Below are positions 9,145 to 17,200 of a stretch of 53,621 nucleotides of DNA, piece by piece. The notes beneath the pieces were generated by a model. That model made no database searches. It saw only the letters and a program-made list of their open reading frames with translations, and had not been told where the DNA came from. The stretch's first letter is position 1. Each line of letters opens with the position of its first letter. Both the position numbers and the translations under genes were made by a program. Source of the stretch: an uncultured archaeon (GTDB taxonomy: Archaea; Nanobdellota; Nanobdellia; Woesearchaeales; UBA583); assembly GCA_937138345.1 (NCBI GenBank), contig CAKZOW010000014.1:1-53621 (forward strand), in the 5' to 3' direction.

Positions 9145-9157
9145 AAATATAAAAAAA

Positions 9158-9451
9158 TTATTTCTCTTTTAGAAGATCAACACCTAAAGCACGAATAATT
9201 GCTTGTCTTAAGTTTCCACCTTTAATATCATCTTCAGATAAAATAATAACAATTGGCTTAAGTAACCTATCAACCTGACCCTTTAATTTAAGAGATAATT
9301 GCTCATAATCTTCTTGTGAAATAATTACAATTCCAGCATTTGAGTGCTTACTAATTACTTCCTCAAATTTATCAAATGAGTAAGCTTTAATACCCACCAA
9401 CTCAAAACCTAAAGTAAAATCTTCCTTTCCCACTACTACAATTTCTGCCAT
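9158..9451 (-). CDS. atpF: A-type ATP synthase subunit F
   Basis: A 97-residue F subunit of the central stalk. It starts IVVVGKEDFTLGFELVGI, the family signature (normally G-D-xx-GFRLAG), and has VIISQEDYEQL and IVIILSEDD as in other F subunits. The ATG overlaps the atpC stop by one base (TAATG), implying translational coupling. It is the last gene of K-E-C-F. Confidence 0.9.
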   Translation of the reverse strand: MAEIVVVGKEDFTLGFELVGIKAYSFDKFEEVISKHSNAGIVIISQEDYEQLSLKLKGQVDRLLKPIVIILSEDDIKGGNLRQAIIRALGVDLLKEK

Positions 9452-10458
9452 TAGTTATTTCCCCCCATCAATGATTCAATTTCATCATCAGTTAATTTCA
9501 TATATTTTGCTTTAAGTAAATATCTCAAAGATGTAATTTGATTTTCTAATTCAAAAAAGAATTTTAATACATAAAAAGGAGATCCAAATTTAATTTGTTT
9601 AAACATTTTAGAACCTGCTTGCTTGTGATTATTAAATGCCCTATCCAATGAGGAAAAAGAAGTAATTTCCATTGAGAATAATTCTGAAAATTTTTCTAAA
9701 ACTTCTTCATTAGCAATAGATTCAAGCGAAGTAAAGATATCTCGAGAAACCTTACCTCCTGAAACAAACAAATCATTAAAAGAGAGTTTTTCAATTCCGT
9801 CTACTTTTAATTTCAGAAATGCTCTCGCATTTAAAATGTCAATATATGATTGGATAAATTGTCTGAATTTATGTTCGTCTGAATTATTATAAGTAATATC
9901 AAATGAAAAAATTTGTTTGTAATACTGTGCATAAAGATAATTCTCTAAATCAAATAATCCTTTAGAATAAGCATCTAAAACCTCACCTTCATTAAATTTC
10001 AATTTCTTAGAAATATACACAATTGCATCTTCTAGAGGCATCTCAAAAGCTTTCACATATTTTTCTTGACGCCTATTATCACCAATTAAATAAGGAGTAA
10101 TATCTTTTTCATTAGAAATCCTACACCTCACAAGAGCCATTAAGTTATGGATTTGGTATTTCAAATAATAAGATTCCAAAAATTCTCTATTTTGTGAAGA
10201 TGAAGAAACCATTACATCACCATACATTAAAGAAAGATATTTATTTAAAACAACTTCAATTAAATAAAAACCTTCATAAGCAAGATAAGAAGTATCTATT
10301 GGTTCTTTAAAACCATGCTCTTCCATATATTTTAAAATTTCTTCAAATTCTAATTTTTTAAGAGAATCTAATTCTTCTTCAGAATAGAGTGAACCTCTTT
10401 TAACTGCAATTTTTGCACTCTCATAAGGACTTCTTTTTAATGTAACTGATTTTTTCAT
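9451..10458 (-). CDS. atpC: A-type ATP synthase subunit C
   Basis: A 335-residue C subunit (V-ATPase d family), the funnel that couples the membrane c-ring to the D/F stalk. It is all-helical with the family's three-fold internal pattern (for example LESYYLKYQIHNLMALVRCR and YYKQIFSF). It lies 3 bp after atpE and overlaps atpF by one base. The C-terminal ends MKLTDDEIESLMGG, which fits family members. Identification rests on position as well as sequence. Confidence 0.9.
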   Translation of the reverse strand: MKKSVTLKRSPYESAKIAVKRGSLYSEEELDSLKKLEFEEILKYMEEHGFKEPIDTSYLAYEGFYLIEVVLNKYLSLMYGDVMVSSSSQNREFLESYYLKYQIHNLMALVRCRISNEKDITPYLIGDNRRQEKYVKAFEMPLEDAIVYISKKLKFNEGEVLDAYSKGLFDLENYLYAQYYKQIFSFDITYNNSDEHKFRQFIQSYIDILNARAFLKLKVDGIEKLSFNDLFVSGGKVSRDIFTSLESIANEEVLEKFSELFSMEITSFSSLDRAFNNHKQAGSKMFKQIKFGSPFYVLKFFFELENQITSLRYLLKAKYMKLTDDEIESLMGGNN

Positions 10459-10461
10459 TCT

Positions 10462-11025
10462 TTATTCTCCCAAAATTCTATGAATTTCACCTTCTCTCTC
10501 TTCCATAACAGAATCTAAAAGTGATGAAATCCTCATATCTACTCTTTGTTTAGACGCTGTAGATTCAAACACAATACCTTCCCCCAAAGTAGAATCAACT
10601 TCAATTGAAACTCCCTTAGGTAAAAAAGACTCCACAACCACTACATCTTCTTTTCTAACATATACTAAATCAACTGAAATAATTTCAGTTGCCTTTGTAT
10701 AAAAATGAGAAAACAAAGTAGATTTTTCTTTAGTTGATAAAGATGAGAAATATTCCATAACTGAAGAAGTAATTCTTCCAAAAACCTGCTGTTTTGCCTC
10801 ATGTAACAAAGTAGTTGCTTGAGACTTAGATGCGCCAGTAATTGAAATATCTAAGGAATATTTTTCTTTTTCTAATAAAGTATGTTGAGTATCCTCAAAT
10901 AATGCTAATCTAGTTGTTGACTCTTGCTGTAAAACTTGTAGTTCCTCTTCTTTAAGCTTAATTTGCTCCTGAGCTAGTTCTTTAGCTCTATCTTGAACTT
11001 TTTTATTTAGTACATCAAAAGACAT
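10462..11025 (-). CDS. atpE: A-type ATP synthase subunit E
   Basis: A 187-residue peripheral-stalk subunit: residues 5-90 form a long charged helix (AQEQIKLKEEELQVLQQE) and the rest is the globular E domain that binds the A3B3 head, ending with DMRISSLLDSVMEE and IHRILGE. No partner subunit H is found here; it may be elsewhere. A strong hairpin lies in its 43-bp 5' spacer after atpK. Confidence 0.88.
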   Translation of the reverse strand: MSFDVLNKKVQDRAKELAQEQIKLKEEELQVLQQESTTRLALFEDTQHTLLEKEKYSLDISITGASKSQATTLLHEAKQQVFGRITSSVMEYFSSLSTKEKSTLFSHFYTKATEIISVDLVYVRKEDVVVVESFLPKGVSIEVDSTLGEGIVFESTASKQRVDMRISSLLDSVMEEREGEIHRILGE

Positions 11026-11044
11026 TTTAATTTAAAATAAGTGT

Positions 11045-11064
11045 TATAATGTTAAAACATTATA
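11045..11064 (-). promoter_or_regulatory. Intercistronic hairpin between atpK and atpE
   Basis: TATAATGTT and AACATTATA form a perfect 9-bp stem with a 2-base loop between the atpK stop (11069) and atpE start (11025). A second small stem, CTCC/GGAG (11065-11076), spans the atpK stop codon. The placement suggests mRNA processing or partial termination so that the c-ring subunit is made in excess (inference). Confidence 0.55.
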
Positions 11065-11068
11065 CTCC

Positions 11069-11308
11069 TTACGGAGCCATACCCATAATTAGGAATGCTG
11101 TTACGAAACCGAAAATTAAAGCTGTTTCTGGTAAAACTGCAAAAATAATTGCTTTTCCAAACATTTTTGGATTCTCTGAGATTGCTCCAACTGATGCAGC
11201 AAGAACTTCCCTTTGACTTAAACCTGTTCCAATTGCTGAAAGTCCAATTGCTAACCCAGCACCTAGTCCTAAAAGACCAGTTGTTGAAATTAATGATTCT
11301 AATACCAT
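11069..11308 (-). CDS. atpK: A-type ATP synthase subunit K (c subunit)
   Basis: A 79-residue proteolipid with two glycine-rich membrane helices (residues 8-30 and 52-76) and the ion-binding glutamate E61 in LPETALIF; the loop has the conserved SQREVLAASVGAISENP. It forms the rotor ring. The unduplicated length is the A-type/bacterial form. First gene of the K-E-C-F unit; the I subunit gene that usually precedes K is not here. Whether it carries H+ or Na+ cannot be settled by eye. Confidence 0.95.
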   Translation of the reverse strand: MVLESLISTTGLLGLGAGLAIGLSAIGTGLSQREVLAASVGAISENPKMFGKAIIFAVLPETALIFGFVTAFLIMGMAP

Positions 11309-11330
11309 ACTAAAAAATAATAAAAAGTAC

Positions 11331-11340
11331 TTTATAAATT
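11331..11340 (-). promoter_or_regulatory. TATA box of atpK-E-C-F
   Basis: The stretch tttataaatt is centred about 27 bases upstream of the atpK ATG, consistent with a leaderless transcript starting at K. Confidence 0.6.
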
Positions 11341-11414
11341 TTAAGTATAGATCTCAAAAAAATAGATAAAAAAAAGCATAACACAAAGAACCCACTAAAA
11401 AGTTGATGCAAGAT

Positions 11415-11424
11415 ATTATATAAA
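11415..11424 (+). promoter_or_regulatory. TATA box for the 11446 gene pair
   Basis: The stretch attatataaa lies about 27 bases before the ATG at 11446, back to back with the atpK promoter. Confidence 0.55.
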
Positions 11425-11445
11425 AAAATAAAGAATATAAATAAA

Positions 11446-11775
11446 ATGGCTCAATTTGCATTAAAAGAACTAGGTGAACTATTAATGCCAACATTGTTTT
11501 TTGTTATAATTCTCTCAGTAATACTAACATTTAATGCTAACTATTACGAATCCGAACTCAGAACTAGTGAAACACACACCCTTAGCCAGATACTGCCAAA
11601 AGAAAGTAGAATTGAAATAGAAATTGGAAAAGAATTCGAAATTATTGAAGATTCTAACAACAACTACGCAATTTCAATTGAAGATGCTAATTACAACTCC
11701 AAATTAAAAACAATCAAAGAAGGAGTAAAACTTGAAAAACAAGGTACTAGCATAATAATTAAGCAAAATGAATAA
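11446..11775 (+). CDS. Single-pass membrane-anchored hypothetical protein
   Basis: A 109-residue protein with one hydrophobic helix at residues 12-29 (LLMPTLFFVIILSVILTF) followed by a beta-rich charged domain of about 75 residues, probably outside the cell. The N-terminus is not a classic class III signal peptide. Divergently transcribed from atpK. It overlaps the next gene by eight bases, so the two are probably cotranslated. Not a recognised family. Confidence 0.65.
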   Translation: MAQFALKELGELLMPTLFFVIILSVILTFNANYYESELRTSETHTLSQILPKESRIEIEIGKEFEIIEDSNNNYAISIEDANYNSKLKTIKEGVKLEKQGTSIIIKQNE

Positions 11776-13711
11776 TGAAAATTTTGAAATAGTATTTTCC
11801 ATACTAAATACAGCAAATAAAGAAGAAAGACTCATTGAAAAAACACAATTAAAATATTTAGACGAAAACAAACAAGAAATTAATCCTAAACTTCTCACAA
11901 CTAAGATAAAAAAAGAAATCCACTATATTGTTGAAATACCTCTTCAAAAAAACAACGAATATATCCTAATAAAAGAAGAACATAAAGCAATATTTGAACA
12001 CTATTCAATAATTGTTGGAGATCAAACCAGATTACTCAAAGCAACATCAAAAACCACCAATAAAACATATTTTTTTGATAAAGAAATTTACGAAGAAATA
12101 AAAGATACATTACAACTAGAAGAAATACAAAAAATAACCCCTCAATATCTCCAAGGAAAAAAATACTCCTGGCCATATAAAACCATAGAAAAAATAGAGG
12201 AAATAAGAAAATATACTCGAGAAAAACTTAACACAGAATTAATGGAAATACATCTAGTACACCATAACAAACTCGAATTTTTTCTCCCAACACTCAATCA
12301 AAAACACAACTCTATTGCTCACGACATAAAAATACCCGTTGTTGGCGTGAGATTAGACCAATATTTTGAAGGCACTACAATTCACAGAGATGATGAAGTA
12401 ACACACCGAAATGAACTAAAGCCAATTGTTGTTACAGAAGAATCCAAAAATAAAAAAATATTTCAAGAAAAAATAATTGAAAAAGAACTCATAACCCAAC
12501 TCTATTTGAAAATAGAGAAAGATGAAATCCTAAAGAACTTCTCAAAACTCAAGGAACATAACCTCAATGAAGAAAAAATACTAGAGATAAGTAAAAAAAA
12601 AGAACTACTTTTTGGTACAAAAAATGGAACAATATGTCTCCCATTATTTAAAGGAGAAACATATAAAACATATCCTTCTATAAAAGAATTTGAAAATGCC
12701 GCGACAGTACATTACAAAAATAATAAAACATTCCTACAAGAAATATATATTCAAAAAAATGCTAGGACACAATATAGATTCAAAAACTATTTTCTCAATA
12801 TTGGATTAAATGAATTATGTAACAACAAAACAAAAGAAAAACACTTTGATTGTATCTCACACACACAAGCAATACTTATACTACAATATTTGCCAGAATG
12901 TGAACAAATCACAATTGCTCAAAAAATTTCACAAAACAAAACCAAAGAATTTCTCAAACACATCACTTCCCTCTCAAAACACATCATTATCAAATCCTTA
13001 GAAGAAAACCATATTCCAAAAGAAAAAAGAGCCACAAGTGCCATTGAAAATTATCTACTATCAAAGTATTCCTACCTTGAAAAAAAATTTCAAGAATATA
13101 AAAAAGACAATAACAAAAAAGAATTATTATCGCAGTCACTCAAAACAATAAATCAAATATTAAAACTCAAAAAAACAATTACAATGCAAAAAGAAGAACT
13201 TTATTTTCTCTATCAATGTAATTTAACATTTATTAAAATAGCATCCGTATTTGATTCTGAAAAAGCACATAAAATATCAACATTATTAACAGAGTACTTT
13301 GGAGAAGTTAAGCTAAGGCCCATGATATCTAAGATAAATGAAAAAAACGAAAAAATCATAGAGGACATCATTCTACTTAAAGGAATTTCAAAAAAATACT
13401 CTTGTCTCATTGAGATAAAAAGCGACATATATAATAGATACCTACCAAACAACATATCCCTATTACCTAAACATCATAAAGAAGATAAAATATTTTACAG
13501 AGCAAATACACACAAAATAAAACAAATTGCACCATATAGATACAAAGAAATATGTAAGCAGATTAATGGAGATAAACAAACAAATAAAATAACCATTGGG
13601 AAAAGAGAAATCAGTCTCAAAGAAAAAGAACATTACTTCATAACAAGATTTCACAACAATTACAAAGAAATTATCTCCAATGAAATATTCTCATTATTTG
13701 TGAAACATTAA
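11768..13711 (+). CDS. Large orphan soluble protein (647 residues)
   Basis: Not recognised. No signal peptide or membrane helix. Lys and Glu rich, low in Gly and Trp, with several histidines (an HLVHHNKLEF stretch and a TTIHRDDEVTHRNE stretch around residues 160-215) and a cysteine/histidine patch HFDCISHTQA near residue 360. The second half is mostly predicted helix, the first half more mixed. Translationally coupled to the membrane protein upstream, so it may be its cytosolic partner. Many poly-A/K codons reflect AT bias. It ends in a four-base overlap with the convergent O-methyltransferase. Confidence 0.65.
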   Translation: MNNENFEIVFSILNTANKEERLIEKTQLKYLDENKQEINPKLLTTKIKKEIHYIVEIPLQKNNEYILIKEEHKAIFEHYSIIVGDQTRLLKATSKTTNKTYFFDKEIYEEIKDTLQLEEIQKITPQYLQGKKYSWPYKTIEKIEEIRKYTREKLNTELMEIHLVHHNKLEFFLPTLNQKHNSIAHDIKIPVVGVRLDQYFEGTTIHRDDEVTHRNELKPIVVTEESKNKKIFQEKIIEKELITQLYLKIEKDEILKNFSKLKEHNLNEEKILEISKKKELLFGTKNGTICLPLFKGETYKTYPSIKEFENAATVHYKNNKTFLQEIYIQKNARTQYRFKNYFLNIGLNELCNNKTKEKHFDCISHTQAILILQYLPECEQITIAQKISQNKTKEFLKHITSLSKHIIIKSLEENHIPKEKRATSAIENYLLSKYSYLEKKFQEYKKDNNKKELLSQSLKTINQILKLKKTITMQKEELYFLYQCNLTFIKIASVFDSEKAHKISTLLTEYFGEVKLRPMISKINEKNEKIIEDIILLKGISKKYSCLIEIKSDIYNRYLPNNISLLPKHHKEDKIFYRANTHKIKQIAPYRYKEICKQINGDKQTNKITIGKREISLKEKEHYFITRFHNNYKEIISNEIFSLFVKH

Positions 13712-14280
13712 TTAAAAGAAAATACCAAAAAACCTGAATCAATGTCTAAAAGTTCACAAAATGTTGCTTGAGAAGAAATTTTCTCAACAAAAGCATTCAT
13801 ATAAGAGTGAGAATTAATATTGTCACATACAAAAACACAATTTGAAGAAACAAAATTCGAAGATCTTAAAAATTCTATGACTTCCAAATACCTTGGTTGA
13901 AGAGCATCAATAAAAACAAAATCATAGGGTGCATGTTGCTTCATAGAATCAGAGATCTTGAAAAAATCCCCTTCAAGAGAATTAATCCTATCATCTAAAG
14001 ACAATCTCAAAAACATCTCTTTTGATGAAGAATATCTCTTAGAATCTATCTCAATTGTTGTCAAAGAAGACGAATCAGACATAGAATAAGCCATCCAAAG
14101 TGTAGAAAATCCTACAGAAGTACCTAATTCTAAAATTTTTTTAGGAGAATATAGAGAAACTAACTCTGAGAGCAATCTGCCTTGCAGCCAAGTTACAGAC
14201 CAAGAAGTAAGTGTTTGTTTTTGTTGTTGAAGAAATTCTAAAGTTTTTAAAATTTCTTTTTTTTGCTTTTCGTTATCCAT
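13708..14280 (-). CDS. SAM-dependent O-methyltransferase, class I
   Basis: A 190-residue Rossmann methyltransferase: motif I ILELGTSVGFSTLWMA near residue 45, acidic strand-2 end LTTIEIDS, motif III region SLEGDF and YDFVFIDA. This pattern fits the O-methyltransferase family related to catechol O-methyltransferase (class I, about 190-220 residues). The substrate is unknown. I start it at ATG 14280 rather than the TTG at 14289. It lies just after the eL41 gene on the same strand. Confidence 0.8.
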   Translation of the reverse strand: MDNEKQKKEILKTLEFLQQQKQTLTSWSVTWLQGRLLSELVSLYSPKKILELGTSVGFSTLWMAYSMSDSSSLTTIEIDSKRYSSSKEMFLRLSLDDRINSLEGDFFKISDSMKQHAPYDFVFIDALQPRYLEVIEFLRSSNFVSSNCVFVCDNINSHSYMNAFVEKISSQATFCELLDIDSGFLVFSFN

Positions 14281-14302
14281 TTTAAGCAAAAAACTAGAAA
14301 AA

Positions 14303-14407
14303 TTATCTATTATTTTTTAATTTTCTTTTTCTAGCTCTCATAATCTTTTTTTGCCATTTCCATCTCATTTGGCCTTTTTTTTTCCATCTACGTGAACTTC
14401 TTTTCAT
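14303..14407 (-). CDS. rpl41e: Ribosomal protein eL41
   Basis: A 34-residue, extremely basic peptide (starts MKRSSRRWKKKGQMRWKW, then QKKIMRARKRKLKNN). It closely resembles the archaeal eL41 form I remember from Thermococcales, which likewise begins MKRRPRKWKKKGRMRWKW, followed by a single helix of Arg and Lys. eL41 is the smallest ribosomal protein and bridges the subunits. A Shine-Dalgarno-like GAGG lies 8 bases before the ATG, unlike the mostly leaderless genes nearby. It is easily missed because of its length. Confidence 0.85.
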   Translation of the reverse strand: MKRSSRRWKKKGQMRWKWQKKIMRARKRKLKNNR

Positions 14408-14548
14408 TTTACATCCTCGTTTGAGCTTAATGATTAAATAATCAAAATGTATAGTAAATTAAATGCCACTCTCTTTTTAAAACTTTCCAATCAAAAAAGA
14501 ATAGCAATTAACTAAAAAAGACGTTGTCGCTCTCCACTAGTCGCTAAA

Positions 14549-14559
14549 ATATATAAATA
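14549..14559 (+). promoter_or_regulatory. TATA box for the pilin-like gene
   Basis: The stretch atatataaata is centred about 25 bases upstream of the ATG at 14579. The 14408-14548 part of the spacer holds only the eL41 leader and AT-rich sequence. Confidence 0.55.
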
Positions 14560-14578
14560 AAAACCATAAAAAATAACT

Positions 14579-15049
14579 ATGATCAACAAAAAAGGAATTT
14601 CTGTAATCAAATACGTTTACATGATTCTTTTGACAAGTATCCTATTTATTCTTTTTGTAATTGTATTTTTTAACCTCAATTCAATAACACTAAATGAAAA
14701 ATCACTCCAACACCAAATAATTGTTGATTCAATAATTAAAAACTGCTACAGTCTTCACCCAATTGAAAATATTTCTAAAAGCACATTTCTCCATGAAGAT
14801 TTTTCACAATGCATACCCGAAAATAAAGAAATAACTGGAAGAATCATCATAGATACCTTAAACGAAGACAACCTAAAAAACACAACATTGAGAAAAAAAA
14901 TTGAATTTGGAGAGAATAATTTTCAAAGAGAACAACAATTTTGCTCAATATTATCAACAAAACACTGTAGCAAAATAACTCACAAAATACTCATTAGTCA
15001 TGAAAATGAACTAAAAGAAGGACTCATGACTATCGAAATCATTTCTTAA
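14579..15049 (+). CDS. Pilin-like protein with class III signal peptide
   Basis: A 156-residue protein beginning MINKKGISVIKYVYMILL: a short basic leader, KKG before the likely cleavage point, then a hydrophobic helix (residues 8-33), the layout of archaeal type IV pilins. The rest is a soluble domain with four cysteines (NCYS, QCIP, FCSI, HCSK), possibly two disulfides outside the cell. No known pilin family beyond the leader. The TadC/FlaJ-like fragment at 1.3-2.7 kb suggests that pilus machinery exists in the genome. Confidence 0.6.
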   Translation: MINKKGISVIKYVYMILLTSILFILFVIVFFNLNSITLNEKSLQHQIIVDSIIKNCYSLHPIENISKSTFLHEDFSQCIPENKEITGRIIIDTLNEDNLKNTTLRKKIEFGENNFQREQQFCSILSTKHCSKITHKILISHENELKEGLMTIEIIS

Positions 15050-15142
15050 AAGTAGATAAAATATATTAGTACTCTAAAATAATAATACAAACCTTTAAAT
15101 ACCACGAATTAACAAAAATTACTATTAACACAAAGTTAAAAT

Positions 15143-15215
15143 TGTTCGCTGAAGCACAATGCTAATGACTTGATATTATTGACAAGTTACTAATCAAAAC
15201 GAACATTTATAAATA
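15143..15215 (+). promoter_or_regulatory. Inverted repeats and TATA box before the TrmB gene
   Basis: TGTTCG (15143-15148) and CGAACA (15200-15205) form a spaced inverted repeat, the second arm abutting the TATA box tttataaata (15206-15215). Between them lies another imperfect pair, GACTTG and CAAGTT. They could be operators for autoregulation by the TrmB protein; this is inference. Confidence 0.35.
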
Positions 15216-15247
15216 ATAAAAAGTTTAATATAATATAAACATAAAAA

Positions 15248-16048
15248 ATGATTGTTAAAGAAGAATTTTTAAATATGTTAAGACAATACTTCAGTCTTAA
15301 TCTCTACGAAGTTAAAATCTGGACAGCATTATTATCACGTAAAGTTGCAACAGCAGGTGAATTAAGTGATCTAGCAGTAGTTCCAAGATCAAGAACATAT
15401 GATGTTTTAGAATCTCTTGAAAAAAAAGGATTCGTTATGGTAAAACTTGGTAAACCAATCAAATATATCGCAATTTCTCCAAAAGATGTAATCGATAGAG
15501 TTAAAAAAAGAGTTGCTGAAAAATCAGAAGAAAAACTTCAAAAATTAGAAGCTCTAAGAGACTCAGAAGTATTAAAAGACTTAGAACAATTACACGAACA
15601 AGGTATCCAACTTGTAGAGCCTTCAGATTTATCAGGTGCTCTTAAAGGTAGATACAATCTTTACAATCACCTAGAAGCAATGGTTAAATCCGCAGAATCA
15701 GAAGTAATCATTATGACAACATCAACTGGATTCTTAAGAAAGGTTGAAGCACTAAGAGGAGTTTTTGAAGATCTTCAAGCTAGAGGAGTTTCAATTAAAA
15801 TTGGTTGTCCTAAAACTGAGAAAACAAAAGAAATCCAAGAAGAACTCAAAGATGTTGCTGAGATTAGATTTACTGAACAAATCGAAGCTAGATTCTGTAT
15901 TATCGATGGAGAAGAAGTATTATTCATGACACTTCACGACAAAGACATCTATCCTGCATATGATATTGGAGTTTGGGTAAACACACCATTCTTCTCACAA
16001 GCACTTCAACAATTATTTGAAATCGCTTGGAAAGAAATGGAAAAGTAA
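15248..16048 (+). CDS. TrmB family transcriptional regulator
   Basis: A 266-residue protein with an N-terminal TrmB winged helix (residues 10-80: LNLYEVKIWTALL, AGELSDLAVVPRSRTYDVLESLEKKGFV), a helical linker, then a C-terminal PLD-like effector domain (SEVIIMTTSTGF, ARGVSIKIGCPKT, ARFCIIDGEEVLFM). Such proteins in archaea often sense sugars or act as global regulators; the catalytic HKD motif is absent. The gene uses better codons than its neighbours, hinting at high expression. A perfect 10-bp hairpin overlaps its stop codon. Confidence 0.88.
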   Translation: MIVKEEFLNMLRQYFSLNLYEVKIWTALLSRKVATAGELSDLAVVPRSRTYDVLESLEKKGFVMVKLGKPIKYIAISPKDVIDRVKKRVAEKSEEKLQKLEALRDSEVLKDLEQLHEQGIQLVEPSDLSGALKGRYNLYNHLEAMVKSAESEVIIMTTSTGFLRKVEALRGVFEDLQARGVSIKIGCPKTEKTKEIQEELKDVAEIRFTEQIEARFCIIDGEEVLFMTLHDKDIYPAYDIGVWVNTPFFSQALQQLFEIAWKEMEK

Positions 16049-16063
16049 GTATTACTTACTTTT
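16041..16063 (+). terminator. Perfect 10-bp hairpin overlapping the TrmB stop codon
   Basis: AAAAGTAAGT and ACTTACTTTT pair perfectly around an ATT loop; the TAA stop (16046-16048) is in the left arm. It ends in a T-run of four, so it may be a terminator or 3' end stabiliser, or a protein-binding palindrome. Confidence 0.45.
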
Positions 16064-16225
16064 GTGACAAGCAATTAGTTGCTAAATAAAGATAAATAAG
16101 TAGCATTAGTTACATTTAAAATATTAAACACTTTTTTCTTTTTTAAAAATAAACAATAAAATAATTTTTCTATAAAACAATACTAAAAACAGATAAAAAC
16201 TAGAATTAAAAAAATGAGATAAAAA

Positions 16226-16642
16226 TTATTTTTTCTTCAAAGTTTGAAGCTCCTTGTGCATCATTGCAGCTGCTTGCTTATATTTCATAAGTTCAATATT
16301 TGTCTTTAATAAAGAAGAAGACATGTCATTTAAGATATTTGAAAATTCTAAAGAATCTAAATCTAGTTCCTGAGGCTCTAAAATCTCAATTGAAGTAGGA
16401 GTATAGTCAATAATAAAAGAAAGCAGTGCCTCAACTGAGCTAAACTTAACTTCCATATCTAAAAATCCAGAATAAAGTTTACTCTCTTCATTTAATTCTG
16501 GTTTATTAACATCAATTTCAACAACTTTGAACTTCTTTTTTTCAGCTTCAAATTGATCTTTAAACTTATTCAATGCATTCTCAACATTTTCAACAGGTTT
16601 ACCTGCAATTTCAATAATAAATCTTGCAATAACTTTTGCCAT
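16226..16642 (-). CDS. Small conserved-looking archaeal protein
   Basis: A 138-residue soluble protein starting MAKVIARFIIEIAGKPVENVENAL. I have seen similar short proteins in Pacearchaeota/Woesearchaeota-type genomes (an ARFIIEMxGKPxEHVE-like start), without known function. The first 85 residues look like an alpha-beta fold, perhaps a ferredoxin-like domain; the C-terminus (LLKTNIELMKYKQAAAMMH) is a helix likely to oligomerise. It stands alone between the TrmB and membrane protein genes, with a TATA-like tttataaatt about 25-30 bases upstream of its ATG. Confidence 0.65.
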   Translation of the reverse strand: MAKVIARFIIEIAGKPVENVENALNKFKDQFEAEKKKFKVVEIDVNKPELNEESKLYSGFLDMEVKFSSVEALLSFIIDYTPTSIEILEPQELDLDSLEFSNILNDMSSSLLKTNIELMKYKQAAAMMHKELQTLKKK

Positions 16643-16696
16643 AGAAGATATAGTAAAAAGAAGTTTATAAATTTTAAGATAAAAAAGAAAAAAACT

Positions 16697-17164
16697 CTAA
16701 AGAGGTAAATTCTCTAGAAATGTACCTACAACAAAACCTTCAATCATAGGCCTAAATAAATCAATATAGTATGGTGCAAAACCAACTAAGGCTGAAATTA
16801 AAATTTTATGCCAAAATTTCTCTTTGAAACCATCTCCAGAAACACCTTTAATTGCATGAGATGTTACCATCTTTGCCATCATAAATAATGTAATTACAAG
16901 TGAGATAACAATAGATCTACCCATATCATCTACAAATAAAATTCCATTTAAAAATTCCGGAAACCATTCTTGTGAAATTAAAAAAGGTACATTTGTAGCC
17001 ACAAGTACACCCAGAACTGCAAAAACCAGTCCGTGCCACATATCTCCTAAAAAATCTTTACCTGAAGTCATATTTTCATCTTCATAGACAAAGTATGCTT
17101 CAATAATACCTACTATAAGCCCTACAACCAGAGGGATTACAATTGTTAATGCTATTTCTTCCAT
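16697..17164 (-). CDS. Four-pass hypothetical membrane protein
   Basis: A 155-residue protein with about four hydrophobic segments (residues 5-22, 45-62, 84-102, 118-140) and an acidic first loop (YEDENMTSGKDF). It has no motif known to me. It lies 31 bp after scpA, so it may be cotranscribed, although a hairpin at the scpA stop lies between them. Function unknown. Confidence 0.65.
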   Translation of the reverse strand: MEEIALTIVIPLVVGLIVGIIEAYFVYEDENMTSGKDFLGDMWHGLVFAVLGVLVATNVPFLISQEWFPEFLNGILFVDDMGRSIVISLVITLFMMAKMVTSHAIKGVSGDGFKEKFWHKILISALVGFAPYYIDLFRPMIEGFVVGTFLENLPL

Positions 17165-17183
17165 TTTTTATAGTTACTTTTCT

Positions 17184-17200
17184 ATTAGTAAAATACTAAT
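17184..17200 (-). terminator. Hairpin overlapping the scpA stop codon
   Basis: ATTAGTA and TACTAAT form a perfect 7-bp stem with an AAA loop covering the scpA stop (17196-17198). The arm sequence is the same ATTAGTA/TACTAAT found in the hairpins at 19196 and 19264. Confidence 0.4.
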
